A stretch of 64,000 bases of DNA. Source: an uncultured Burkholderiales bacterium (GTDB taxonomy: Bacteria > Pseudomonadota > Gammaproteobacteria > Burkholderiales > Burkholderiaceae_C). The first letter of the stretch is position 1; every line of letters starts with the position of its first letter. Where the stretch lies: the NCBI GenBank assembly GCA_903830725.1, contig CAIKVH010000070.1, positions 62,001 to 126,000 of the forward strand, in the 5' to 3' direction. Shown one piece after another: positions 9,695-20,057 of this stretch. The notes under the pieces are model-generated. The model was not told the DNA's origin, made no database searches, and saw only the letters and a list, made by a program, of their open reading frames with translations. The position numbers were made by a program, and so were the translations under genes.

Positions 9695-10345
9695 TCAAGG
9701 TGCTAATCTCTCACGAGTCCAACTTTGTGAGGCTTCGTCAGACCTGGTGTAGAGTAATCTGTCGTGCAAGCGGTTACGCCTACCTTGCCAAAACTCCCAC
9801 CTGTCAGGCCTAAGTAGATAGCCCCCCCAATGTGGTGGCCTAGGCGGGTTGAGTAAGAACTTTGCTCCGTACTTTGCGGCTTGAGTGACGAGATAAGTTC
9901 TTGACGAGATAACTTGGCTCTGTGGGCTTGCCCAGGCCCCAATTCGCGAGTCCAGGGGCCTACTGTTAAAGTAGGTGTCGCTCTCTGAGGGGCTTATTTT
10001 CTCAACCCGCCCTTCAATTCGCACTACACGTTCAAGCTCTACCCAGTGAAATTGAAGCGACGCGAATGGGTTGCCCGCGAGTTCTCGCCCCTTTCTACTT
10101 TCATAGTTGGTGTACCAAACGAGACCCTCTGGTCCCAAACCTTTAACGAGAACTATTCGGGTGCTGGGTCGCAGATCACTCCCGACCGTTGCAAGCGTCA
10201 TCGCATTCGGTTCAGGAATTTTCGATTCAATGGCTTCGTTCAGCCATGACTCGAATTGCAAATGTGGAAGTGAATTGGACGCTTTTTCGTCTAATTCTTT
10301 GAGCTCATAGCTCTTGCGCATATCGGCCAGTGATTGAATAGACAT
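9695..10345 (-). CDS. pdxH: Pyridoxamine 5'-phosphate oxidase
   Basis: 216 aa; N-terminal [30 protein letters not shown]-terminal [17 protein letters not shown]...W.RERLAP. Confidence 0.95.
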   Translation of the reverse strand: MSIQSLADMRKSYELKELDEKASNSLPHLQFESWLNEAIESKIPEPNAMTLATVGSDLRPSTRIVLVKGLGPEGLVWYTNYESRKGRELAGNPFASLQFHWVELERVVRIEGRVEKISPSESDTYFNSRPLDSRIGAWASPQSQVISSRTYLVTQAAKYGAKFLLNPPRPPHWGGYLLRPDRWEFWQGRRNRLHDRLLYTRSDEASQSWTRERLAP

Positions 10346-10416
10346 TTAGGTGTTTCAGAGTTGATTAGAATTAACGGTTAAATTAGACTTAAGAATTATT
10401 AACCCAAAATACGAAC

Positions 10417-11082
10417 ATGCAACAAAAATTACCCACGGTGATCCTTCTCTGTGCAGGTCGTAGCGAGAGGTACAGAGCTCACGGCGGTGCCGGTAACAAA
10501 CTTGAGGCAAGACTAGGTCCTTTGACCGTCAAGGAACATGCCTTGGCAAACTTAGAACGCAGTGGTCTCCCTTTTGTGATTGTAGAACCAAAGGATACGG
10601 CGCATTTAAGCGATCCAGGTATGGGGGCAAGTATTGCAGTTGGCGTGGCTCAGTCCATTCAAGCTGGCTTGAAAGATCCCAACCAGTTGCCCAGCGGATG
10701 GCTTATTTTGCCCGCTGATTTACCGCTCATCCAAGCCCAAACCCTGCGATTTCTTGCAGATGAGTTGATTGCGGCGGAACAAATAGCAATAGAACTAGGT
10801 CATGATCGCGCAAAAAATGCTCGCATCAGCATTGCGCCCGAGTACCTTGGGCAAAGAGGGCATCCCGTTGGTTTTTCTAATGCATTTTTGAAAGATCTTT
10901 TATCCCTCAAAGGCGATTCAGGCGCAAAAGAAATATTAAAGGCTTACCCCCCTCAATTAGTCGATGTTCAAGACAAGGGGTGTGTTTTTGATGTGGATAC
11001 GCCGGAGCTCTTGGCTGAGGCCAGCGCTTGGTGGGAAACCCATTTCAAACTGGATAGCCAGAACCCAACGAATGATGCCTAA
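10417..11082 (+). CDS. MobA/MocA-like nucleotidyltransferase (molybdenum-cofactor type)
   Basis: VILLCAGRSERYRAHGG..NK and LPADLPLI, typical of NTP_transf_3 proteins. Confidence 0.8.
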   Translation: MQQKLPTVILLCAGRSERYRAHGGAGNKLEARLGPLTVKEHALANLERSGLPFVIVEPKDTAHLSDPGMGASIAVGVAQSIQAGLKDPNQLPSGWLILPADLPLIQAQTLRFLADELIAAEQIAIELGHDRAKNARISIAPEYLGQRGHPVGFSNAFLKDLLSLKGDSGAKEILKAYPPQLVDVQDKGCVFDVDTPELLAEASAWWETHFKLDSQNPTNDA

Positions 11083-11149
11083 TTTAGATTATTTAGCGCA
11101 ATTGAAGGTATATTCAGGTCAAACATTCACACAAATACTTTAGGCTTCA

Positions 11150-12985
11150 ATGATCCATCCAGTTATTCAAAAAGTAACAGAGCGCATTAAATTAAAGAGT
11201 CAGCTCACTCGTCAAACATATCTCAGCAGGTTAGAGGCAATGGCTGCTCGTCAAAGGGGGAGTGACAGGTTGGGGTGCGCTAATGTAGCGCATGCAGTAG
11301 CCGCCATGGCAATGGATGACCGCTTTAAAATAGTAAGCGAGAGAGCGCCAAATATTGGCATCATCAATGCATACAACGATATGCTTTCTGCGCACGCACC
11401 CCTTCGCCACTTCCCCGATATCATTAAAGATGAGGCACGTTTGTGCGGCGCAACTGCGCAGGTTGCGGGAGGTGTGCCCGCAATGTGCGACGGTATCACC
11501 CAAGGCACACCGGCCATGGAGCTGAGTCTTTTTAGTCGCGATGTAATAGCGATGTCAACAGCAGTCTCCTTGAGTCACGATATGTTTGATGCTGCCTTAA
11601 TGCTTGGGGTGTGTGACAAAATAGTCCCTGGTTTACTCATAGGTGCTTTAAGTTTTGGGCATCTGCCGACAGTCTTCGTACCTGCGGGTCCAATGCTTAC
11701 CGGGCTATCTAACTCAGAGAAGTCAAAGGTCAGGCAAAAGGCTGCGCAAGGTCTTGTAAGCCGTGAGGAGCTACTAGCCTCAGAAAGTAAAGCGTATTCT
11801 GGTGAGGGGACTTGCACCTTTTACGGTACTGCAAATAGTAATCAAATGCTTTTAGAGGCTATGGGCTTACATGTACCGGGAACTGCCTTTGTGAATCCAA
11901 GCGAAGCCTCAGCGCGCGAGGCCTTAACCAGAGAAGCGGCTAGAACGGTTCTTGAAATAACTCATAAAAAGCGTTTTGTGCCTATTGGTAAATTGGTTGA
12001 TGAGCGTTGCATCGTAAATGCCGTTGTTGCACTCCTTGCAACAGGAGGGTCAACTAACCATTTGATTCACTGGGTGGCGGTTGCAAAAGCCGCAGGTATT
12101 TCTCTAGACTGGGATGATTTTGCTGAACTCTCCGGTGTCACACCGTTGATCGCAAGAGTTTATCCGAATGGGGAAGCAGATGTTAATCAGTTTCAAGCAT
12201 GCGGGGGGCCGGGGTACGTGATAGGGGAGTTGCTTCGGGCGGGTCTTATGCACTCTGATGTTCTCACGGTTAAAGACGGCGGGCTAGAGCCTTTCACAAA
12301 AGTCGTAAATTTCAGCAATCACAAACTGAGTTGGAACGCACCTTCTTTGAGTCAAGATTTATCAATCCTTCGCACTGTGAATGAACCGTTTAGTCAGACT
12401 GGAGGCCTTGTTCTCCTAAAAGGTAATTTAGGGCGAGGGGTAGTAAAGGCCTCGGCAGTTCCCGCAGAACTTCACAGTGTCAGGGGAAAAGCAAAAGTAT
12501 TTGACTCCCAAGACGACCTACAGCTCGCTTTTCAAAGTGGTGAATTAGAGAACTTTTGCAAAACAAATGGCGGCGTTATTTGCGTAGTTCGATGGCAAGG
12601 ACCCAGCGCCAACGGGATGCCGGAGTTGCATAAACTCACCCCGCCTCTTGCAGTGCTTATGGGCAAGGGCTATAAGGTTGCCTTAGTCACTGACGGGCGT
12701 ATGAGCGGTGCGTCTGGACAAGTGCCTGCTGCCATTCATCTAACCCCCGAAGCTGCACTGGGCGGGCCGTTAGCAAAAATTCAAGATGAGGACATGGTGG
12801 TGCTTGACTTAGAAAAAGGACTTCTAGAAGTCCTAGTCGAAAGAGGTGAGTGGGATGAACGAACACTCTCTGTCATGCCCACTCAATTGAGAGAGAACAA
12901 CAGCGAGGGATTAGGGCGAGAGTTGTTCGCAGGATTTAGAAGAAATGTCTCCTCTGCTGAGCAAGGTGCAGTCTCTTGGCAGTGA
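11150..12985 (+). CDS. edd: Phosphogluconate dehydratase (Entner-Doudoroff)
   Basis: 611 aa IlvD/Edd family: NIGIINAYNDMLSAHAPLRHFPD, MCDGITQGTPAMELSLFSRDVIAMSTA, TDGRMSGASG; adjacent to eda. Confidence 0.96.
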   Translation: MIHPVIQKVTERIKLKSQLTRQTYLSRLEAMAARQRGSDRLGCANVAHAVAAMAMDDRFKIVSERAPNIGIINAYNDMLSAHAPLRHFPDIIKDEARLCGATAQVAGGVPAMCDGITQGTPAMELSLFSRDVIAMSTAVSLSHDMFDAALMLGVCDKIVPGLLIGALSFGHLPTVFVPAGPMLTGLSNSEKSKVRQKAAQGLVSREELLASESKAYSGEGTCTFYGTANSNQMLLEAMGLHVPGTAFVNPSEASAREALTREAARTVLEITHKKRFVPIGKLVDERCIVNAVVALLATGGSTNHLIHWVAVAKAAGISLDWDDFAELSGVTPLIARVYPNGEADVNQFQACGGPGYVIGELLRAGLMHSDVLTVKDGGLEPFTKVVNFSNHKLSWNAPSLSQDLSILRTVNEPFSQTGGLVLLKGNLGRGVVKASAVPAELHSVRGKAKVFDSQDDLQLAFQSGELENFCKTNGGVICVVRWQGPSANGMPELHKLTPPLAVLMGKGYKVALVTDGRMSGASGQVPAAIHLTPEAALGGPLAKIQDEDMVVLDLEKGLLEVLVERGEWDERTLSVMPTQLRENNSEGLGRELFAGFRRNVSSAEQGAVSWQ

Positions 12986-13019
12986 AATAAATCTGGAACT
13001 AAAAGAATAATGTTCATTT

Positions 13020-13037
13020 GAAAATGAAAATGAAAAT
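13020..13037 (+). repeat. (GAAAAT)3 hexanucleotide repeat upstream of eda
   Basis: gaaaatgaaaatgaaaat read directly. Confidence 0.9.
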
Positions 13038-13049
13038 CAAAAGAAAAAC

Positions 13050-13715
13050 ATGACAAATAAAAACGATCCCACTTACCACCATTTCTCAGCTTTAGAGGTA
13101 ATGCAAGATGCCCCGGTCATTCCAGTCATTGTTGTTGATGACGTGGCTGACGCCGTCCCTATGGCTCAAGCACTTCTCAAAGGAGGCATCCGGATGCTTG
13201 AGGTTACGCTTAGAACGCCTAAAGCCTTAGATGTCATTAAAGCTATCTGTGACGAGGTTCCTGGGGTTGTGGTGGGTGCTGGAACGGTTCGCAGTGCAGA
13301 CCAAGCTACGGCGGCGGTGCGCGCTGGCGCCCGCTTTGCGGTCAGCCCAGGTTTTACAGTTGAGGTAGCGCGGGCTTGCAAAGACTTGGGTCTTGCCTTG
13401 CTACCGGGCGTAGCGACTGCTAGCGAGGTGATGATGGCAGAGCAGGAGGGATTTAGCGAGTTAAAGTTTTTTCCTGCTGTCCAGGCGGGCGGTGTAAAAA
13501 TGCTTCAAGCCTTAGCGGGTCCTTTTCCTCAGATCAAGTTTTGCCCGACCGGAGGCATTAATCTGGCAAATGCAAATGAGTTCTTGTCCCTGAACAACGT
13601 GGTCTGTGTTGGGGGTTCTTGGCTAGTTCCGCAAAAAGCACTTTCTGATAAGGACTGGATTCATATTACTGCGATGGCTCAAGAAGCTAAGAGCCTCAAG
13701 AGCATCAAGAGCTAA
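13050..13715 (+). CDS. eda: KDPG aldolase (2-dehydro-3-deoxy-phosphogluconate aldolase)
   Basis: MLEVTLRTPKALDVI, VVGAGTVRSADQA, VSPGFT, LKFFPA, KFCPTGGI. Confidence 0.95.
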   Translation: MTNKNDPTYHHFSALEVMQDAPVIPVIVVDDVADAVPMAQALLKGGIRMLEVTLRTPKALDVIKAICDEVPGVVVGAGTVRSADQATAAVRAGARFAVSPGFTVEVARACKDLGLALLPGVATASEVMMAEQEGFSELKFFPAVQAGGVKMLQALAGPFPQIKFCPTGGINLANANEFLSLNNVVCVGGSWLVPQKALSDKDWIHITAMAQEAKSLKSIKS

Positions 13716-13766
13716 AGCATCCACAGAAAGCGCTAGAGTTCCAAAGGCACTCAAGGCCTAGCGAGC

Positions 13767-14153
13767 TTAATCTGCGCGCTGAATCAGTTCGACTTTGTAG
13801 CCATCTGGATCGGTCACAAAGGCGATCAGCGTGTCCCCACCCTTGACAGGACCGGGTTCGCGTGTGATTTGGCCACCCTTAGCCCGAATTTTCTCGCAAG
13901 TTGCGTAGACATCACTGACTCCCAAAGCCAAGTGCCCAAAGGCAGTTCCCATTTCATAGCTTTCAACGCCGTAGTTGTAAGTCAACTCTATCTCGGCTTG
14001 GTGGGGATTGCTCTCGTAGCCAACAAATGCTAACGAATATTTCTGGTCTGGTCGATCGGTTGATCTGATCAACTGCATCCCCATGACCTGGGTGTAAAAA
14101 TCAATGGATCGCTGTAAGTTGCCTACGCGTAGCATTGTGTGAAGTAGTCTCAT
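13767..14153 (-). CDS. gloA: Lactoylglutathione lyase (glyoxalase I)
   Basis: Internal ATG 14153 gives [28 protein letters not shown], a classic GloA start; also GFGHLALGV-like and [12 protein letters not shown] motifs. The track ORF extends to 14228. Confidence 0.93.
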   Translation of the reverse strand: MRLLHTMLRVGNLQRSIDFYTQVMGMQLIRSTDRPDQKYSLAFVGYESNPHQAEIELTYNYGVESYEMGTAFGHLALGVSDVYATCEKIRAKGGQITREPGPVKGGDTLIAFVTDPDGYKVELIQRAD

Positions 14154-14322
14154 ATCTTGTATTTTGCTGGTTAAAGGAGGAATGGGTAAGGACTTTGACT
14201 TTAAGGAGAGTGGTAAATCAACCCACACGGGCAGTTTAGCCTATTTAAGTATTAAGCGCTCGATCCGATACTAATAACGTAGGGGTCGAAGAGAGCCTCA
14301 ACTTTCAAAAAAAGGTGGTGGT

Positions 14323-14439
14323 ATGGATGCAGAAATATTCTTAACGGTTGCTGTTGTGATTGTTGCACTACCTTTTGCATTACTAGGTGGTTTTGCGATG
14401 GTTGTTGCTTATGCGGCTTTAGATAAAGAAGATTCTTGA
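14323..14439 (+). CDS. Small single-TM membrane peptide, 38 aa
   Basis: Below track cutoff; ATG after aaaggtggtggt. My translation: MDAEIFLTVAVVIVALPFALLGGFAMVVAYAALDKEDS. Confidence 0.5.
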   Translation: MDAEIFLTVAVVIVALPFALLGGFAMVVAYAALDKEDS

Positions 14440-14545
14440 ATTGGCATATTGATTGCTATAAACCATCAAGAATTTTTGATGAGGGAGAGTTTGACACGTA
14501 TTTAAGGGGAACCGCAGCGAGGAATTAGTCTAAGGAGAGTGCATC

Positions 14546-15031
14546 ATGAGTACCGAATACGGATTTAAAGTGGATGGATGGGGATCGAGTTGGAATACCC
14601 CTGATCACATGGCAGAGGGTCGACGTATAGGGCGCTTTAACAAGCTAAAGGTGTTGTTAGATGCGCTTAAATCTGGTAATTTGCAGTCCTCTCAAACGGC
14701 ACTGGACGATCTATGGGCTTTTGATCCTAGCCTACGAAATGATCCGTATTTAATCAAAATTGGGCAAGCTATTACTAAGAGGATGTTATACCTTGCTCAA
14801 AAGACGGCGGCTGCTATGCAAAGTGATCCCAACCATTTCTCGTCCTCTGCGTTGGCAAAGAACTTTTTGAGCAGTGGTGCTAAAAGCGCCACAACTGCTT
14901 CAGGAGCAGGGCGTTCCCAGCAGGGTGTCTTAGTGCCGACTATTGCCACCGTATCTGCTGTCAATTCGGAAATGACTCCAAGGAAGGCGACCAGCGGCGA
15001 GTTCGGCCGCATTATCGATGTTACGGCTTAA
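14546..15031 (+). CDS. Hypothetical protein, 161 aa
   Basis: Clear ORF with RBS-like aaggaga before ATG (ctaaggagagtgcatcATG); no family recognised. Confidence 0.6.
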   Translation: MSTEYGFKVDGWGSSWNTPDHMAEGRRIGRFNKLKVLLDALKSGNLQSSQTALDDLWAFDPSLRNDPYLIKIGQAITKRMLYLAQKTAAAMQSDPNHFSSSALAKNFLSSGAKSATTASGAGRSQQGVLVPTIATVSAVNSEMTPRKATSGEFGRIIDVTA

Positions 15032-15338
15032 AAAATAGTAGTCCTGCTATAGCTATAGCTATTGCTTAGCGGTGAGAGTCTTTATAAATGCATATGCTTT
15101 TATTACCAAATTCGCTTGATTAATTGCCTATATTTCAATGGGTCACCGCCTCAGAAAAGTCTAGTGAGACGGTGACAAGCAAACTCCTGAGCTTGAACGG
15201 TGTTGCAAATGAAACCCCCCACCACTTTTGCGGCAATTTATGCCATATTTTGGTTAATTTACCCCCCCCCAATCGTTACAGTCTCTTCATATAAATTGGG
15301 TCATGTGCCTTGGGGGTTATTTTCTCTGTTTTGTTCTC

Positions 15339-15797
15339 TTAGAACTTTGTAGTACTTGCTTTTCTATTGGAATTAGGCATATCTAATGTACTAAAAAGTG
15401 TTATGGAATTATTCCAAACGTTAACCTCTTTGATAATTTGCTCTTGTAGGAGCTTGGAGGCTTTGTATGCGGTTAATTCATTGATCTTATTGAAGCCGTC
15501 CTCAAAATCAAACTCAAAACTACCTGGCTCAATAGTGATGTCTGTTTCGCTAAAGTTATCAAATTTGCTGTACTTAAATCTGATTTTAGGTGCGTTGGGG
15601 TCCTTAATGATTTCGGTGCTGAATGTGAGTTTCTTTGTGACGGAGTGGTTCTTGAGCAATTGCAGGAGCTGGGGTAAGTTTTTTTCAAATTTATTGAATT
15701 CAGCCTTTGATTTAACTCTGAGTTGATGCACTTTTTTGACCCCTTTAGACCTTGTCTTTTTGGGTTTGGAGAGTGCATCATTTGTATTCTGAGTCAT
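15339..15797 (-). CDS. Hypothetical protein, 152 aa, Lys-rich N-terminus
   Basis: Longest ORF of this gap; the opposite frame 15367..15726 is competing but less protein-like. Confidence 0.45.
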   Translation of the reverse strand: MTQNTNDALSKPKKTRSKGVKKVHQLRVKSKAEFNKFEKNLPQLLQLLKNHSVTKKLTFSTEIIKDPNAPKIRFKYSKFDNFSETDITIEPGSFEFDFEDGFNKINELTAYKASKLLQEQIIKEVNVWNNSITLFSTLDMPNSNRKASTTKF

Positions 15798-16247
15798 TGT
15801 GCAATTATATATATTTCATAATTGAATGGGGCTAGTTGTGCCACGTGAACGCAGGAGAAATGGGCACTTTTCTTCTGGTTTTTGATGTCTTCCGTTAGCA
15901 TGAGTCTTTAGGAGGTGCATTAACGTTCTTTCTGTAAACAAAAACTGATTTGAATACAAACTTAGCACATTCAATCCGTGTTGGGTACGTGTTTAAAATT
16001 ATTTAGTAAAAATTTTTTCAAATAAATATTCAAGTGCCCAATATTTGAGCAGCCCAGTGAAAGGCTCATGAATGCTCGATTTTCTAGTTTTACGAGGTAT
16101 CTTTTCCACTTAATTTGTGAATAACTTTTGATATCTTTTTTATTGAAAAAATATTTCTGCACTTGTGATTTTTGTTCAAATTGTGTTAACGAAGAGTTAA
16201 AGAATAAAAATTATGATCGAAATTCTTTCATTTTTGGTGGGTTACTT

Positions 16248-16703
16248 TTAAGCTTTCCTATTCTTTGCAGTCGATACAGCATTGACCGCAGCTCGCAGAG
16301 CTAATAAGTAACTATCCACACCAAATCCGCAAATCTGGCCCAAGGCGATGTCCGCGATAACTGAGTGATGTCTAAATTCTTCTCTTGCATGAATATTTGA
16401 CATATGGACCTCCACGATTGGACATTTAAGAATAGCTAGTGCATCGCGAATTCCGTAACTGTAATGAGTCCAGGCCCCTGCGTTAATCAATACCGCATCT
16501 GTTGCCTCTGCGTGCGCCCGGTGAATGCGTTCAACCATTTCGCCCTCAAAATTGGTCTGAAAACACTCTACCAGCGCGCCCAATTCGTTTCCTAGGGCAT
16601 TGACACCGGTGTTGATTTGATCCAGCGTGGCGGATCCGTAGTGGGCGGGATCGCGCTTTCCAAACATATTTAAGTTGATGCCATTTAGGACAAGAATTTT
16701 CAT
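16248..16703 (-). CDS. aroQ: Type II 3-dehydroquinate dehydratase
   Basis: ILVLNGINLNMFGKRDPAHYGSATLDQI, FQTNFEGEMVERIH, INAGAWTHYSYGIRDAL, EVHMSNIHAREEFRHHS. Confidence 0.96.
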   Translation of the reverse strand: MKILVLNGINLNMFGKRDPAHYGSATLDQINTGVNALGNELGALVECFQTNFEGEMVERIHRAHAEATDAVLINAGAWTHYSYGIRDALAILKCPIVEVHMSNIHAREEFRHHSVIADIALGQICGFGVDSYLLALRAAVNAVSTAKNRKA

Positions 16704-16961
16704 GATTGATTCTTTCGTATTAATTTTTTGAATTTGATTCTAAATAAATCTTAAAATATGCGCACCTGAGAGTCTAGATTCGGGTTGTACTTCTTGAATT
16801 ACAGACGAGAGACATTATTTGAAAAATACGGATTTTTGAAAAAAATTCGAAGAATTGCGTTTGAGTATTTGAACTTGATTCGAGCAATTGCACACGGTCT
16901 ACACCAGTATACAAACAAGCCCCTACAATACCACTGACAAACTAAAGATTTAGGTGTCCTC

Positions 16962-17429
16962 ATGAAAAAAATAATTGGATTACTGAGCTTTTTTGCTCTC
17001 ATGTTGCTCGTGGCTTGCGCCTCACAAACTATGACCGCGACAACCTACAACGACGCTGATGTTGGACAGGCACTAATCGTCAGAATGGGGCGAATTGAGA
17101 GCGCTAGGCCTATCAAAATCTCAGCACGCCCGAGTGGATTTGGATCTATGGCAGGTGCTGCTGCTGGGGGCGTTGTAGGCTCCGAAATCGGACGAGGCAA
17201 TGGATCCGTGCTCGGAAGTATCGCAGGTGCGGTGGTAGGAGGCGTAGGAGGAACCCTTTTGGAGAAGGACCTTAATACTGTTGACGGTCAGGAGTTGACT
17301 GTCAGGCTTGAGGACAACTCCTTAATCTCGGTGGCTCAGGAAATTAGCAAAGATACTGGACCTTTAAGTCCGGGAGAGACAGTTCGGGTTTTGAGTTCTT
17401 CAAGAGGAAAAACTAGGGTTACGCGCTAA
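16962..17429 (+). CDS. SlyB-like glycine-zipper outer-membrane lipoprotein
   Basis: Lipobox LLVACAS, glycine zipper SMAGAAAGGVVGSEIGRGNGSVLGSIAGAVVGGVGG. Confidence 0.85.
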   Translation: MKKIIGLLSFFALMLLVACASQTMTATTYNDADVGQALIVRMGRIESARPIKISARPSGFGSMAGAAAGGVVGSEIGRGNGSVLGSIAGAVVGGVGGTLLEKDLNTVDGQELTVRLEDNSLISVAQEISKDTGPLSPGETVRVLSSSRGKTRVTR

Positions 17430-17459
17430 GTTTTTATTCAACAGCCCGTCCACAAAACG

Positions 17460-18011
17460 CTAATCAATTACTGCCTGATGCAATTTAAACGCACCTTCAA
17501 CACGGTCGTTAAAGAAATAAGTTAATGTTTCTTTTACGGTTTTAAATGCGATGTCATCCCAAGGTATTTCATGCTCTGCAAACAGATGTGTCTCCAGGGT
17601 CTCAAAACCGGGGTTGAATGTGTCACTCAATAAACGAGCCTTATAGAAAATATGAACTTGTCCAACTCTGGGCACGCTCATAATTGCAAAAAGTTCTTCT
17701 AATTCAAATTGGGCCCCAGCCTCTTCCTCTGTTTCACGCGCTGCTCCCTCAGCCAAGCTCTCACCAATCTCAAGGAATCCAGCAGGTAAAGTCCATTTGC
17801 CAAATCGCGGCTCAATGTTTCGTTTACATAGGAGCACCTTACCTTCCCAAATAGGCAGCGTACCCACGACGTTCAATGGATTTTCATAATGTATGGTGTT
17901 GCAACTAGGGCATACAGCTCGAATTTTTGTATCGCCATCATCGGGAATACGGTTGATAACCGCAGTCCCGCAGTTTCTACAAAATTTAATGGGACTACGG
18001 TATGAACTCAT
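17460..18011 (-). CDS. NUDIX hydrolase with N-terminal zinc ribbon
   Basis: CxxC...CPSC ribbon and NUDIX box GFLEIGESLAEGAARETEEEAG. Confidence 0.92.
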   Translation of the reverse strand: MSSYRSPIKFCRNCGTAVINRIPDDGDTKIRAVCPSCNTIHYENPLNVVGTLPIWEGKVLLCKRNIEPRFGKWTLPAGFLEIGESLAEGAARETEEEAGAQFELEELFAIMSVPRVGQVHIFYKARLLSDTFNPGFETLETHLFAEHEIPWDDIAFKTVKETLTYFFNDRVEGAFKLHQAVID

Positions 18012-18703
18012 GAAACTTTAATCGTTAGATCAGGAAGACCAGTAACCTTCGCAACCATTACATTTCCACTAACGACTGCCCCCACACCTTCAGGTGTGCC
18101 CGTATAAATTAAATCGCCTGGCTGTAGCTCCCAAGCAGCTGAGAGATGTTCAATCACCTCGCCTATGTTCCAGATTAGCTTATCAATGGTGCTTGTTTGC
18201 CGAACCACCCCGTCTACTGATAGCTCAATATTGGCCTTTTCAATTCCACCAAGCTGCGCTGCAGGGGTGATAGGACCTATTGGGGCGCTGTGATCAAAGC
18301 CTTTACCTATGCACCATGGACGTCCCTGTTTTTTCATCTCACCTTGGAGGTCACGCCTTGTCATATCAAGACCAATGGCGTAGCCGTAAATGTGGCTGTG
18401 TGCATCATTTGCTTGAATATTTTTACCTCCCTTGCCGATTGCAACAACCAGTTCCACTTCATGGTGAAAGTTTTGGGTCAAGCTAGGGTAGGGAAGAGAG
18501 CCCATTTCACCCGCTTTCACAACAACGAGTGAGTCAGCCGGTTTTAAAAAGAAAAAAGGAGGCTCACGGCCAGTGAACCCCATCTCTTTGGCGTGTTCTT
18601 CATAATTTCTGCCCACACAGTAGACTCTGCGAGCAGGGTATTTCAGGTCGCTACCGGTAATTGGAACCGCAGCTACTTCTTGAGGAGGGAAGACATAACT
18701 CAT
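18008..18703 (-). CDS. Fumarylacetoacetate hydrolase (FAH) family protein
   Basis: VYCVGRNYEEHAKEMG, HHEVELVVAIGKGG, GDLIYTGTPEGVGAV; 4 bp overlap with the NUDIX gene. Confidence 0.9.
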   Translation of the reverse strand: MSYVFPPQEVAAVPITGSDLKYPARRVYCVGRNYEEHAKEMGFTGREPPFFFLKPADSLVVVKAGEMGSLPYPSLTQNFHHEVELVVAIGKGGKNIQANDAHSHIYGYAIGLDMTRRDLQGEMKKQGRPWCIGKGFDHSAPIGPITPAAQLGGIEKANIELSVDGVVRQTSTIDKLIWNIGEVIEHLSAAWELQPGDLIYTGTPEGVGAVVSGNVMVAKVTGLPDLTIKVS

Positions 18704-18844
18704 TGATTGATACTTCTTATATTTGGATTTAAAAAATAGACTCTATATCAAAGTCCATATGATAGAGTGTAGATGTTTTAAACAGTATTTGAAGAATTCG
18801 TTAGAAAGGGATACCGAAATTATGAGGCTAAGGATAAAAAAATA

Positions 18845-19675
18845 GTGCGGCAAATAAGACCTTTGGATCAGGCGCTTGATTGGCTAACTCCGTCTCACCC
18901 AAAATGGCCGTCAAAAGTGAAAACCCTTATGAGTACTCGCATCGGGGGGCACTCTATGGGAGCTTACGCCAGCCTTAACCTTGGCGATCACGTAGGAGAT
19001 GATTCAGTTTTGGTTCAAAAAAACCGCGAGCAATTGGAGCTATTGACTGGTAACAGGCCTGTTTACTTAAAACAAATCCATGGTTGCGAGGTTGTGTTTT
19101 TGAGCCCGACAACACCCAATGGAACGCAAGCGGATGTTTGTCTCACGACCCATAAAAATTTATCTTGCACGATCATGGTCGCTGATTGTTTGCCTATTTT
19201 GATGACCAATATGGAGGGGACAATTGTTGGAGCCGCTCATGCGGGATGGCGGGGTTTGGCGGGTATAGGGAGTCGGGATGGTCGCGGAGTTATCGAGAAT
19301 CTCATAACCTCTTTAATTGATCATCAAGCCCTGTCTCGGGCGCCGACCAGTGGGTGGTTGGCCTGGCTAGGTCCATGCATTGGGGCCAAGCATTTCGAAG
19401 TGGGAATTGAGGTGGTAGAAGCTTTTTCGGGTGATACACAGGCTGAGGACTTCTTCAATCCCCTATCCGCCGGCCCCAGTCCTCAGAAGTGGATGGCTGA
19501 CTTGGCAGGGCTTGCCAGACTTAGATTGCAAAGGCTTGGGGTAGAAACTATTCTAGGGAACTCTGGCGGCTTGGATAGTGATATGTGGTGTACGTACATT
19601 CAAAAAGATCTCTTTTTCTCACATAGGCGGGATAAAGTAAGTGGTCGAATGGCTGCAAGCATATGGATCACCTAA
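18845..19675 (+). CDS. pgeF: Peptidoglycan editing factor / polyphenol oxidase family (YfiH)
   Basis: LKQIHGCEV, VADCLPI, GAAHAGWRGLAGIG, LGPCIGAKHFEVG; GTG start. Confidence 0.9.
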   Translation: MRQIRPLDQALDWLTPSHPKWPSKVKTLMSTRIGGHSMGAYASLNLGDHVGDDSVLVQKNREQLELLTGNRPVYLKQIHGCEVVFLSPTTPNGTQADVCLTTHKNLSCTIMVADCLPILMTNMEGTIVGAAHAGWRGLAGIGSRDGRGVIENLITSLIDHQALSRAPTSGWLAWLGPCIGAKHFEVGIEVVEAFSGDTQAEDFFNPLSAGPSPQKWMADLAGLARLRLQRLGVETILGNSGGLDSDMWCTYIQKDLFFSHRRDKVSGRMAASIWIT

Positions 19676-19728
19676 ACGATGGCATCAGAGTTGATGGTTA
19701 GTACTAAGTAACTAAGTGACTTTGGACT

Positions 19729-19962
19729 TTAGTCAACTTTTGAATCGTGATTGTTTTTTTGATCGATATCAAGAGATTCCGCTTTTTCTCGGGATTTGCG
19801 CCTGGCTGGGGTCCCAAGGATATATCCTACGATGGTGATAGGTAAAATCCCATAGAGCGCAAGTGTGAAAAAGGCGCCCAACAAGGTACCGTCGCTACTC
19901 GTAGCCTCGGCAATTGCCATCATCAGCGCAACGTAAAACCAGCCTATTAGAACAAGATACAT
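19729..19962 (-). CDS. Small membrane protein, 77 aa
   Basis: Two hydrophobic segments, charged C-terminus. Confidence 0.55.
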   Translation of the reverse strand: MYLVLIGWFYVALMMAIAEATSSDGTLLGAFFTLALYGILPITIVGYILGTPARRKSREKAESLDIDQKNNHDSKVD

Positions 19963-20057
19963 GGGTAATAGTTTACCCGCAGAGTCACTTTTCTGAGTAA
20001 TTTAGGGTTAAAGACTGCGATACTGTAATTGATAGAAGATTTTTTCGGAGTTTTTAA

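Noticed and set aside
15367-15726. 119 aa plus-strand ORF
   Set aside because: Antisense to 15339..15797; hydrophobic but no RBS seen. Minus-strand reading looks more protein-like, though neither is certain.
15971-16162. 63 aa minus-strand ORF
   Set aside because: Short, AT-rich region, no supporting features.
17040-17300. Gly-rich repeats as possible tandem DNA repeat
   Set aside because: Explained by the glycine-zipper domain of a SlyB-like lipoprotein.
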